64,000 bases of DNA from Paraburkholderia sp. (GTDB lineage: Bacteria > Pseudomonadota > Gammaproteobacteria > Burkholderiales > Burkholderiaceae): contig NZ_JAPWKB010000019.1 of assembly GCF_028283785.1 (NCBI RefSeq), positions 454,001 through 518,000 of the forward strand. Direction: 5' to 3'. This document shows, one piece after another, positions 1 through 8,070 of the stretch. The stretch's first letter is position 1. Every line of letters begins with the position of its first letter. A program made the translations under genes and the position numbers. The notes beneath the pieces were generated by a model, which was not told the origin of the DNA, did not search any database, and was given only the letters and a program-made list of their open reading frames with translations.

Positions 1-1110
1 CCGCAGAGCATGGCCTATCTCGAAGCGGCGGGCATGTTGCAGGCTGTCGTCGAGGCCGGGTTTCAGTACAAGAACGGCGCGCATTTCATCCACGGCGAGC
101 GGGCGTCGTCGTTCGATTTTCGTGACAAGTCCACGGAAGGTTGGGGCACCACGTATCAGGTCGAGCGCGCGAAGTTCGACGATCTGCTGATTCGTTGTGC
201 GGCGGCGCAAGGTGCGGACGTGCGCTTCGAGCATACCGTGCATGCGTTTTACAGCGAGCCGGTGTCGGGCGCGGATGAAACCGGCGCGCGGCATGTGCTC
301 GATGTGTCGGACGAAGGCGGGCGCGGGTATCGGGTTCACGCGCGGTTCGTGCTCGACGCAAGCGGCTTTGGACGCGTGCTGCCGCGTCTGCTGAACCTCG
401 AAGCGCCGACCCGCATGCCGACGCGCGCGGCGATTTTCTCGCATGTTCAGGACGACCTGCCGCCGTCGGCCAGCGATCGCAACAAGATCACGGTGGCGGT
501 GCATCCCGAGCATGGCGACGTGTGGTTCTGGATGATTCCGTTGGCGGGCGGGCGCTCGTCGGTCGGGTGCGTGGCGGAGGCGGCGTTTTTCGACGTGCCG
601 GAAGCGGAACGCGATGCGACGTTGCGCGCGTTGATTCGTCAGGAGCCGACGCTGTCCCGGTTGATTGGCGATGCGCCGTTCCTGATGCCGGTTCGGCATA
701 TCGGTGGCTATTCGGCGAACGTCGAGCGTCTTTTCGGCGACGGGTATGCGTTGCTCGGCAATGCGGGCGAGTTTCTCGATCCGGTGTTTTCGTCCGGCGT
801 GACGATTGCGCTGCGCTCCGCGCATCTGGCCGTCGAGGTATTGAAGCGTCAGTTGCGCGGCGAAGCCGTGGACTGGCAGCGCGACTACGACGCGCCGTTG
901 CGCAAGGGCATCGACACGTTCCGGGCGTTTGTCGAGCGGTGGTACACGGGCGAATTGCAGCAGATCATTTTCTATCCGGAACAGACACCGTCGATCCGGC
1001 GCATGATCAGCGCAGTGCTCGCGGGTTATGCGTGGGATGAGAAGAACCCGTACGTCGCGGATCCGGTGCGGCGGTTGAATGCGTTGTATGAGGTGTGTGC
1101 GCAGGGTTGA
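1..1110 (+). CDS. Flavin-dependent halogenase-like FAD oxidoreductase (5' end outside window)
   Basis: The reading frame is open from the first base, so the true start and the N-terminal GxGxxG FAD motif lie upstream. What remains matches the tryptophan-halogenase/geranylgeranyl-reductase superfamily of FAD proteins. It shows a WxWxIP motif (WFWMIP, bases 523-540), which in bona fide halogenases shields the flavin from monooxygenase chemistry, and a C-terminal FAD-contact block of the form GNAGEFLDPVFSSG (about bases 760-800). In Burkholderia such proteins often sit in aryl-polyene or other polyketide clusters, but the upstream context is not visible. The substrate cannot be inferred. The first ATG in view (base 10) is internal. 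Family call is confident; halogenating activity is uncertain. Confidence 0.8.
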   Translation, partial: PQSMAYLEAAGMLQAVVEAGFQYKNGAHFIHGERASSFDFRDKSTEGWGTTYQVERAKFDDLLIRCAAAQGADVRFEHTVHAFYSEPVSGADETGARHVLDVSDEGGRGYRVHARFVLDASGFGRVLPRLLNLEAPTRMPTRAAIFSHVQDDLPPSASDRNKITVAVHPEHGDVWFWMIPLAGGRSSVGCVAEAAFFDVPEAERDATLRALIRQEPTLSRLIGDAPFLMPVRHIGGYSANVERLFGDGYALLGNAGEFLDPVFSSGVTIALRSAHLAVEVLKRQLRGEAVDWQRDYDAPLRKGIDTFRAFVERWYTGELQQIIFYPEQTPSIRRMISAVLAGYAWDEKNPYVADPVRRLNALYEVCAQG

Positions 1111-1152
1111 CGTGCGCATCGGCATCTGAGCATCCGTGCTTCGGCGCGGTGC

Positions 1153-1377
1153 TCAGAGCGCGATTGCCAGCGGCCGCAGCGTGCGGACGGTATGCGTCAG
1201 ACCTTGTGCCGCGAGCGTGTCGAGATAGTCGTTCGTACACCTGGGCGGCTTCTTCATGGATTGTCGATGTCGTGCTGCGGCTTGCAGATCGGTCAGCGCC
1301 AGATGCATCAACAGGTCACGCAGAGGAGCGGGATACAGAACGCAAGCGTCATAGATAACGGTGAAGTGTGACGCCAT
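1153..1377 (-). pseudogene. PIN-domain toxin remnant with large internal deletion
   Basis: The 74-residue product starts like PIN-family ribonuclease toxins: a hydrophobic strand, then an early acidic residue in YDACVLYP, then PLRDLLMHLALTDL. At about residue 32 it jumps to what resembles the family's C-terminal tail (KKPP followed by DYLDTLAAQGL). Family members are usually about 180-200 residues, so roughly 110-120 residues, including the remaining metal-binding acidic residues, are missing. The deletion kept the frame. The start lies 3 bases after the stop of the upstream antitoxin gene, the usual antitoxin-toxin spacing. The product should be inactive as a nuclease. The family tail is recalled from known proteins, not aligned here. 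Confidence 0.7.
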
Positions 1378-1380
1378 CGA

Positions 1381-1839
1381 TCAGTAGCCCATATCCAGAT
1401 CCTGTGCTTGTGCGGTCAGTTCATCCAACGCCTTGAGACGGTCGGTGTCGACACGCTGCTTGTACTCGACGACATCCTGATACCGGACGCGCCGGTGCGT
1501 ATTGACCTTGCGAAAAGGAATCTCTCCTTTTTCCAGCAATTGAACCAGATAGGGCCGGGAGACGTTGAGGAGATCGGCGGCTTCCTGGGTGGTCAGTTCC
1601 GCGTGGATCGGGATGATCGACACGGCATTGCCCTGGCCGATTTCCGCAAGCGCTTCGATCAGCAATTTGAGTGCGGATGTAGGCAGCTCGACGCTTCGCG
1701 TCTCACCTTTGTCGTCCTTGAAATCGATGCGCTGTGTTTCCGCGCGACTCGTCATCACCACGGCCAGGTCGCGGCCAGACTCGCGCGCAGTTTCGATTTC
1801 CCTCGCGGACGGCAAGGAAATGGGGGTTCCGGGCGGCAT
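1381..1839 (-). CDS. Excisionase-type helix-turn-helix antitoxin
   Basis: A 152-residue DNA-binding protein. The C-terminal half carries an excisionase/MerR-like helix-turn-helix (about residues 83-130: LTTQEAADLLNVSRPYLVQL, then a wing with HRRVRYQDV). The N-terminal half is the conserved dimerisation region seen in antitoxins paired with PIN toxins. It should neutralise the toxin and repress its own promoter; a pair of direct repeats lies just upstream of its start. The antitoxin looks complete although its downstream toxin is internally deleted, so it may persist as a solitary regulator. Confidence 0.8.
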   Translation of the reverse strand: MPPGTPISLPSAREIETARESGRDLAVVMTSRAETQRIDFKDDKGETRSVELPTSALKLLIEALAEIGQGNAVSIIPIHAELTTQEAADLLNVSRPYLVQLLEKGEIPFRKVNTHRRVRYQDVVEYKQRVDTDRLKALDELTAQAQDLDMGY

Positions 1840-1874
1840 GACGAGTCTCCTGATGACGATTCGTCCAGTCTAAT

Positions 1875-1917
1875 TCGAAATAAACGAAACGGCAATAGTC
1901 GAAACAAACGAAACGGC
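1875..1917. promoter_or_regulatory. Tandem direct repeats upstream of antitoxin (candidate operator)
   Basis: Two near-identical 19-bp units (positions 1875-1893 and 1899-1917, one mismatch, TCGAAAYAAACGAAACGGC) repeat with a 24-bp period just upstream of the antitoxin start at 1839. This is a plausible autoregulatory operator/promoter for the toxin-antitoxin locus. The second copy overlaps the guaD terminator hairpin. Confidence 0.45.
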
Positions 1918-1937
1918 CCTTGTAAAACAAGGGCCGT
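1913..1937 (-). terminator. Terminator hairpin downstream of guaD
   Basis: Perfect 11-bp stem (ACGGCCCTTGT / ACAAGGGCCGT) with a 3-nt loop, 37 bases after the guanine deaminase stop. On the minus strand it is followed by T-rich sequence (TTTCGTTTG). Confidence 0.6.
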
Positions 1938-1973
1938 TCGCCAAACCGCATAACCAGGAACCTCAAAAAGCCG

Positions 1974-3320
1974 TCAAGCGACGCTTTCCACTTCCCGCTG
2001 CTCGACCGCACGCGGCTGGCCGCGACGATGCACGCGTTTGCCCGCTGCATACGTTTCGTAAATTGCGCGGTCGTCGCCGAGCAATGCGAACGCAAACAGC
2101 AGTTCTTCCAGCGATTCCGTGCGCGCCGTCCGGCGTGCGAGCAACGGCGTCGCCTTCGGATCGAGCACGACGAAGTCGGCTTCGCTCGCGGGCTTCAGCG
2201 TGCCGACCTTGTCGGCCATGTCGAGCGCCTCGGCGGCGCCCGCCGTCGCGAGCCAGAACATCCGTGTGGCGGTCAGGTGATGACCCGTCATTCGCGCGAC
2301 CTTATGCGCCTCGTTCATGGTTTGCAGCATCGAGAACGACGTGCCGCCGCCGACGTCGGTGGCCAGCGCGACCGGCATGCCCGATTCGCCGGCCTTGTCG
2401 AAGTCGAACAGTCCGCTGCCCAGAAACAGATTCGACGTCGGACAATGCGACGCGACCGTCCCGGTTTCCGCCATCCGCTTGCGATCCTGCGCGTCGAGAT
2501 AGATGCAATGCCCGTACACCGCGCGACGTCGCAGCAAACCGTAGTGATCGTAGATGTCCAGGTAACTGCGATGGCCCGGAAACAGCGACTCGACCCATTT
2601 GATCTCGTCCGGGTTTTCCGCGACGTGGCTCTGGATAAACACATCGGCATGCTGCTTCGCCAGCACGCCGCACGCTTCGAGCTGCGCTTCCGTGGAAGTC
2701 GGCGCGAAACGCGGCGTCAGCGCATACATCTGGCGGCCGCGATTGTGCCAGCGCGAGATCAGCTCGGCGCTGTCGTCGTAACCGGATTGCGCGGTGTCGC
2801 GCAGGAAATCCGGACAGTTGCGGTCCATCAACACCTTGCCCGCGACCATCCGCAGGTTGCGCGATTCGCTTTCGGTGAACAGCGCATCGGCGGATTCCTT
2901 ATGCACCGTGCAATAGACCAACGCCGTCGTCGTGCCGCACGACAGCAACTCATCGACGAAAAAGCGCGCGGTATCTCGCGCGACCGCCGGATCGGAGAAG
3001 CCGCGCTCGGTCGGAAACGTGTACGTTTCCAGCCACGGCAGCAAACCCGGCGCGGGCGACGCGATCATGTCGGTCTGCGGGTAATGAATGTGCGTGTCGA
3101 TAAAACCCGGCACGATCAGCTTGTCGCGCATGTCGTGCACCTGCGCACCCGGCGCGAGTTGCGCGGCGAGCGCGGCATACGAACCGGCGGCGACCACATG
3201 ACCGTCCTCGACGATCAGCAGGCCGTCTTCGTTGAAGACCGCGGCGTTGGACGATTGCGCCGGATCGCCATTGAAGGTCAGCAGTTGTGCGCGGTACGCC
3301 GATTGGGCGGATTGAGTCAT
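1974..3320 (-). CDS. guaD: Guanine deaminase
   Basis: A 448-residue amidohydrolase that converts guanine to xanthine and ammonia in the cytosol. The metal-binding HxH is at residues 77 and 79 (FIDTHIHYPQTDM), followed by the guanine-deaminase signature LPWLETYTFPTE. Further metal/substrate motifs are QSHVAEN, YGHCIYLD and LATDVGGGTSFSM. It is the last gene of a minus-strand series xdhA-xdhB-xdhC-add-guaD, so its xanthine feeds the xanthine dehydrogenase encoded upstream. The ATG at 3320 is chosen; an in-frame GTG lies three codons earlier. Neither has a strong ribosome-binding site. Confidence 0.95.
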   Translation of the reverse strand: MTQSAQSAYRAQLLTFNGDPAQSSNAAVFNEDGLLIVEDGHVVAAGSYAALAAQLAPGAQVHDMRDKLIVPGFIDTHIHYPQTDMIASPAPGLLPWLETYTFPTERGFSDPAVARDTARFFVDELLSCGTTTALVYCTVHKESADALFTESESRNLRMVAGKVLMDRNCPDFLRDTAQSGYDDSAELISRWHNRGRQMYALTPRFAPTSTEAQLEACGVLAKQHADVFIQSHVAENPDEIKWVESLFPGHRSYLDIYDHYGLLRRRAVYGHCIYLDAQDRKRMAETGTVASHCPTSNLFLGSGLFDFDKAGESGMPVALATDVGGGTSFSMLQTMNEAHKVARMTGHHLTATRMFWLATAGAAEALDMADKVGTLKPASEADFVVLDPKATPLLARRTARTESLEELLFAFALLGDDRAIYETYAAGKRVHRRGQPRAVEQREVESVA

Positions 3321-3438
3321 GGGGAACACCGTCTCTGGTTTGATATGAAAGCGCGACGAGGTTGCCGGCGAGGGCCTGCAACGCCGCGCGCGGACGCGCG
3401 ACCGCGGTCGATCCGCGGGCGCGTCCCGGACCGAAGCG

Positions 3439-4479
3439 TTACTGCGCGGCCGTGCCGTGCCAGTACGCGTCGAGCTTCGCGATCTGGGCGTCGCGTTGTT
3501 CAGGCGTCACGAACGACGCCTCGAAGCTGTTGCGGATGATCGTGTAGACGTCGGCGTCGCCGAGCTTCAGCGCGTCGATGGTCGCGATGTAGTTCTCGTT
3601 GACGTAGCCGCCGAAATACGCGGGATCATCCGAATTCACCGTCACCGCGACACCTCGGTCGAGCAGATCCTTCAGCGTGTGTTTGGTCATGTCGTCGAAC
3701 ACGCACAGCTTCAGGTTCGACAGCGGGCAGACGGTCAGCGCGACGCGTGCGTCGGCCAGGCGCGTGACCAGCGCCGGGTCTTCGATGCTGCGCACGCCGT
3801 GATCGACACGATCCACCTTCAGCAGATCGAGCGCTTCGTACACATACGACGGCGGACCTTCCTCGCCCGCATGCGCGACCAGCTTCAGGCCCTTCGCCCG
3901 CGCCTTCGCGAACACCCGCTCGAACTTCGACGGCGGATGACCGCGCTCCGACGAATCCAGCCCGACGCCGATCAGCCGGTCGCTGTATTGATCGAACAGC
4001 GGCAACGCTTCGTCGAACGTGGCGAGCGCGTCCTCTTCCGGCAGATGGCGCAGGAAACACAGAATGACCTTGCTGGTCAGCCCGCGCTTTTCCGCGTCGG
4101 CAAGCGCGCGATCGATGCCGGCCATCGCGGTGGCGATCGACACGCCGCGTTCGGTGTGCGTTTGCGGATCGAAGAAAATTTCCGTGTGCGTGACGTTGTC
4201 GGCGAGTGCGCGTTCCGCATACGCCATCGTCATGTCGTAGAAATCCTGCTCTTTCAGCAGCACGCTCGCGCCCGCGTAGTAAATATCGAGGAACGATTGC
4301 AGATCGGTGAACGCGTACGCGGCGCGCAGTGCGTCGATCGAGTCGTACGCGAGCGTCACGCCGTTGCGTTCGGCGAGCGCGAAGATCAGTTCGGGTTCGA
4401 GCGAACCTTCGATGTGAATATGCAGTTCGGCCTTCGGTGCGCCGGCCGCTTTGGCGGCGATAGGGGAGAGTGTCGTCAT
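3439..4479 (-). CDS. Adenosine deaminase family protein, probably adenine deaminase
   Basis: A 346-residue TIM-barrel deaminase. Metal ligands are HxH at residues 20 and 22 (ELHIHIEGSLEPEL), the histidine in AHAGEEGPP, and the aspartate pair in VNSDDPAYFGGY; the catalytic glutamate is in the HAGEEG block. Automated annotation usually calls such proteins adenosine deaminase (add). The motifs GLDSSERGHPPSKF, DPQTHTERG and CPLSNLKLCVFDDM closely resemble the bacterial adenine deaminase subgroup as I recall it (Pseudomonas aeruginosa PA0148 type). Adenine deamination gives hypoxanthine, the first substrate of the neighbouring xanthine dehydrogenase. Family certain, substrate inferred. Confidence 0.9.
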   Translation of the reverse strand: MTTLSPIAAKAAGAPKAELHIHIEGSLEPELIFALAERNGVTLAYDSIDALRAAYAFTDLQSFLDIYYAGASVLLKEQDFYDMTMAYAERALADNVTHTEIFFDPQTHTERGVSIATAMAGIDRALADAEKRGLTSKVILCFLRHLPEEDALATFDEALPLFDQYSDRLIGVGLDSSERGHPPSKFERVFAKARAKGLKLVAHAGEEGPPSYVYEALDLLKVDRVDHGVRSIEDPALVTRLADARVALTVCPLSNLKLCVFDDMTKHTLKDLLDRGVAVTVNSDDPAYFGGYVNENYIATIDALKLGDADVYTIIRNSFEASFVTPEQRDAQIAKLDAYWHGTAAQ

Positions 4480-4541
4480 GGTGATTGCTTCTATGTTGCT
4501 TTGAGCGTGGGGTTTTTAAGGCTGAATGCTGTCTGGAATAG

Positions 4542-5570
4542 TCAGGCCGTTTGCGCTGCGGCGCCCGGATTCGATGTCAGCGACGCATTCGCTTCGACCG
4601 CTTGCAGAATCTGCGCGGCCGCCGACACGGCGATGATCTCCGGCGATTTATCGACGATGCCGTCTACGCCGAGCGGACACGACATCCGCGCAATCTGCAT
4701 CGGATCGATGCCGCGCGCGGCCAGCCGGTGTTCGAACTGCATGCGCTTGCTGTGCGAGCCGATCATGCCGAGGAACGCGAAGTCGCCGCGCCGCAGGATG
4801 CGTTCGGCGAGATCGAGATCGCGCGAATGATCGTGCGTCATCACGATGAAGTACGTCAGCGGCGCAGCCTGATCGACGGCTTCGTCGGGCGCGTCGTTCG
4901 CGTCGATGATCAGGTTTGGCGCGTTGAGCGATTCGGGTGGCGGAAACTGCGCATCGCGTTCGTCGACCCAGCGCACATGACACGGCAACGTGGCCAGCAC
5001 GCGCACCAGTGCCGCGCCGACGTGACCGGCGCCGAACAGCACGACCGGGAAATCGCGTGGCGAGATGGTTTCGGTCAGCAGCGCACTGCTTTCGTCGAAG
5101 CCCGCGCCGTCCCACAGCAGACAGTCTGGACCTTCGACGCCGGGTTCGGGATCGGACAGCATCACCGCATCCGGCGAGGGGCCGAATGATACGCTACGGA
5201 CGGTCGAAAGCCCCGCCGCGACACGCTTTGCGATCGACGTGATCCAGCCGAGATCGCCGATATCGAGCCGCTCGAACGCGAGGATCACCGCGCCGCCGCA
5301 GCACTGGCCGAGGCTGGGTCCGAGCGCGAAACGTTCGAGGCGGCGCATCCGTGGCGCGCGCATGCCGTCTTTCAGCACACGTCGCGCGGTTTCGATCGCT
5401 TTCCATTCGAGGTGGCCGCCGCCGATCGTGTGGCGGGCGGAGTCGCGCGTGACGAGCATCTTGGTGCCGGCTTCGCGCGGCGCCGAACCTTCGACGCGAG
5501 CGACCGTCACCAGCACGGCGGCGTCGCCATGCGCGAGCAGGTGTTGCAGATCGGTGAGCCAGGCTTGCAT
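4542..5570 (-). CDS. xdhC: Xanthine dehydrogenase accessory protein XdhC
   Basis: A 342-residue molybdenum-cofactor sulfuration/insertion chaperone for xanthine dehydrogenase. The N-terminal XdhC/CoxI domain contains VARVEGSAPREAGTKML and the Cys-Cys motif GQCCGGAV. A Rossmann-like C-terminal domain contains LFGAGHVGAALVRVL. The start at 5570 follows AAGGAG about 10 bases upstream. The open frame extends further upstream, but that part is low-complexity and overlaps xdhB, so it is excluded. The gene begins 70 bp after the end of xdhB, as expected for an xdhABC operon. Confidence 0.93.
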   Translation of the reverse strand: MQAWLTDLQHLLAHGDAAVLVTVARVEGSAPREAGTKMLVTRDSARHTIGGGHLEWKAIETARRVLKDGMRAPRMRRLERFALGPSLGQCCGGAVILAFERLDIGDLGWITSIAKRVAAGLSTVRSVSFGPSPDAVMLSDPEPGVEGPDCLLWDGAGFDESSALLTETISPRDFPVVLFGAGHVGAALVRVLATLPCHVRWVDERDAQFPPPESLNAPNLIIDANDAPDEAVDQAAPLTYFIVMTHDHSRDLDLAERILRRGDFAFLGMIGSHSKRMQFEHRLAARGIDPMQIARMSCPLGVDGIVDKSPEIIAVSAAAQILQAVEANASLTSNPGAAAQTA

Positions 5571-5640
5571 CCGGCGTTTCTCCTTCGTGGCCGCACGGTT
5601 TTCCGTGCGACCGGTTATGCGGGCAGCGCGCGCGATGCCG

Positions 5641-8070
5641 TTAAGTGTGGCTGTCGGCGCTGGCTGCGGTTGTGGCTGTGGTGGTTGCCGTTGCCTGCGA
5701 TCCGCATGTTGCGCGCAACGCGTCCACGGCATCGAGAATCGCTTCGGGCGTGGCGGGCGCGCGCAACGGCGGCGCGTCGTCCGCGTCGGGCACGGCGGCG
5801 GCAATCGCATCGCGGATCGCGAGAAACACCGAGAACGGTAACAGCAACGGCGGCTCGCCGACCGCTTTCGAGCGGAACACGGTCGGCTCGGCGTTCTGGT
5901 TGCGGTACAGCCGCACGTCGAATGCGGCAGGCGTATCGCTGACGGACGGAATCTTGTACGTCGACGGCGCATGCGTCATCAATCGACCGTCGCGACGCCA
6001 CCACAGTTCCTCGGTCGTCAGCCAGCCCATGCCTTGAATAAAGCCGCCTTCGATCTGGCCGAGATCGATCGCCGGGTTGATCGATTGTCCGGCGTCGTGC
6101 AGCACGTCGGCGCGCAGCAGTTTCCATTCGCCAGTCAGCGTATCGATCACGACTTCGGAGACGGCCGCGCCATACGCGAAATAGTAAAACGGATGACCGG
6201 TCAGCGTTTTTGCGTCCCAGTGGACCTTCGGCGTCGAATAGAAACCGTCGGACCACAACTGCACGCGCGCCAGGTACGCGGCGTTGACGACCTGCGCAAA
6301 CGGCAACGATGCGCCGTTCGCGTGCACCATGCTGTCGGAAAACTGCACGTCGGTGGCGTCTCCGCCGAGTTGTTGCGCCGCGAGCGCGGCGAGCCGGTCG
6401 CGGATCGTGCGGGCAGCGGCTTCGGCGGCCTTGCCGTTCAGATCGCTGCCGGTCGATGCCGCGGTCGCCGATGTGTTCGCGACTTTCGACGTATCGGTGG
6501 CCGTGACGCGGACCCGCGAGAGCGGCAAGCCGAGTTCGTTCGCGACCACCTGCGCGACCTTCGTGTTGAGGCCCTGGCCCATTTCGGTGCCGCCGTGATT
6601 CACCAGCACTGAGCCGTCCTTGTAGACGTGGACCAGCGCGCCCGCCTGGTTCAGGAACGGCACGTTGAACGAGATGCCGAACTTGACCGGCGAATACGCG
6701 ATCCCGCGCTTGAGCACCGGACTGCCCGCATTGAACGCATCGATTGCCGCGCGGCGCGCGTGGTAGTCGCTGGTGTCGACGAGCTCGTCGGTCAGCGGCG
6801 CGATGATGTTGTCGCTGACCGTCTGGCCGTAGGGCGTGACGTTGCGTCCGTCGTGCGCGTCGCCGTAAAAGTTGACGCGCCGCACGTCCAGCGGATCGCG
6901 CTTCAGGCGACGCGCGATGCTGTCGAGCATCACTTCCATCACCAGCGCGCCCTGCGGGCCGCCGAAGCCGCGAAACGCGGCGTTCGACTGCGTGTTGGTC
7001 TTGCAGCACAGCGCGACGATATCGACATCGGACAGGTAATACGCGTTGTCGAAGTGACACAGCGCACGGGTCGCGACCGCGCCGGACAGATCCGCCGAAT
7101 ATCCCGCGCGCAATGCGATCTCGACGCGCGCGCCCGCCAGCCGGCCTTCGTCGTCGAAACCGGCTTCGAACGCGTAAATCGCGTCGTGGCGTTTGCCGGT
7201 GATCAGGAAGTCGTCGTCGCGATCGGCGCGCAGCTTGACCGGACGACGCAGCCGATGCGCGGCCAGCGACGCGACGCACGCGAACAGCGCCGATTGCGAT
7301 TCCTTGCCGCCGAAGCCGCCGCCCATCCGGCGGCATTCGCAGATCACCGCGTGGGTCGGCCAGTCGAGCATATGCGCGACGACCTGCTGCATTTCGCTCG
7401 GATGCTGGGTGGAGCTGTAGACCAGCATGCCGTCCATTTCTTTCGGCACGGCGTACGCGATCTGTCCTTCGAGATAGAACTGTTCCTGGCCGCCGACCTC
7501 GAACGTGCCGCTCAGCCGATGCGGCGCGGCGGCGATTTTTCCGTCCGGGTCGCCGCGTTTCAGATGCAGGGGCGGCAGCACGAACTGCCTGTTCGCTTTG
7601 GCTTCGGCGGGCGTGAGGACGGCGTCGAGTACGTCGTAGCGGACCACGTCGTCGCTGTTCGCGAGCGCGGCGGCGCGGCGGGCGAGTTCGTGGCTTTCGG
7701 CGATCACGGCGAATACCGGCTGGCCGAGGTACTGGACGTTGTCGGTGGCGAAAATCGGGTCGTCGTGCAGCACCGGGCCGCAATTGTTCTCGCCGGGGAT
7801 ATCGGCTGCGCACAGCACCGCGACGACGCCCGGCGCGGCGCGCACGCGGCTCAGGTCGAGCGCGACGATCCGCGCATGCGCATGACGCGACAAGCCGAGC
7901 GCCGCGTGCAACGTGCCGTGGATTTCGGCGATGTCGTCGGTGTAGGCGGCTTCGCCGCTGACGTGGAGCGCCGCCGATTCATGCGGCCACGACGTGCCGA
8001 TCGACGCGCTGGCCGATGCCGGTTGCGGATCGCGTGACTGGGCGATAAAGCCTTCGGATTGCCTGTTCAT
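5641..8070 (-). CDS. xdhB: Xanthine dehydrogenase, molybdopterin-binding large subunit
   Basis: An 809-residue catalytic subunit that oxidises hypoxanthine to xanthine and xanthine to urate at a molybdenum centre. Typical motifs are visible: GEAAYTDDI near the N-terminus, GGGFGGKES, FRGFGGPQGALVMEVMLD, GGTEMGQGLNTKV and the C-terminal VGEPPLLL, whose glutamate is the catalytic base in the family. Its ATG overlaps the TGA of xdhA by 4 bases, indicating translational coupling. Length is normal for the bacterial split enzyme. Confidence 0.96.
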   Translation of the reverse strand: MNRQSEGFIAQSRDPQPASASASIGTSWPHESAALHVSGEAAYTDDIAEIHGTLHAALGLSRHAHARIVALDLSRVRAAPGVVAVLCAADIPGENNCGPVLHDDPIFATDNVQYLGQPVFAVIAESHELARRAAALANSDDVVRYDVLDAVLTPAEAKANRQFVLPPLHLKRGDPDGKIAAAPHRLSGTFEVGGQEQFYLEGQIAYAVPKEMDGMLVYSSTQHPSEMQQVVAHMLDWPTHAVICECRRMGGGFGGKESQSALFACVASLAAHRLRRPVKLRADRDDDFLITGKRHDAIYAFEAGFDDEGRLAGARVEIALRAGYSADLSGAVATRALCHFDNAYYLSDVDIVALCCKTNTQSNAAFRGFGGPQGALVMEVMLDSIARRLKRDPLDVRRVNFYGDAHDGRNVTPYGQTVSDNIIAPLTDELVDTSDYHARRAAIDAFNAGSPVLKRGIAYSPVKFGISFNVPFLNQAGALVHVYKDGSVLVNHGGTEMGQGLNTKVAQVVANELGLPLSRVRVTATDTSKVANTSATAASTGSDLNGKAAEAAARTIRDRLAALAAQQLGGDATDVQFSDSMVHANGASLPFAQVVNAAYLARVQLWSDGFYSTPKVHWDAKTLTGHPFYYFAYGAAVSEVVIDTLTGEWKLLRADVLHDAGQSINPAIDLGQIEGGFIQGMGWLTTEELWWRRDGRLMTHAPSTYKIPSVSDTPAAFDVRLYRNQNAEPTVFRSKAVGEPPLLLPFSVFLAIRDAIAAAVPDADDAPPLRAPATPEAILDAVDALRATCGSQATATTTATTAASADSHT

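Noticed and set aside
2028..3539. 503-codon plus-strand frame opposite guaD
   Set aside because: High-GC antisense shadow, Arg/His-rich without motifs; the minus-strand frame is a clear guanine deaminase.
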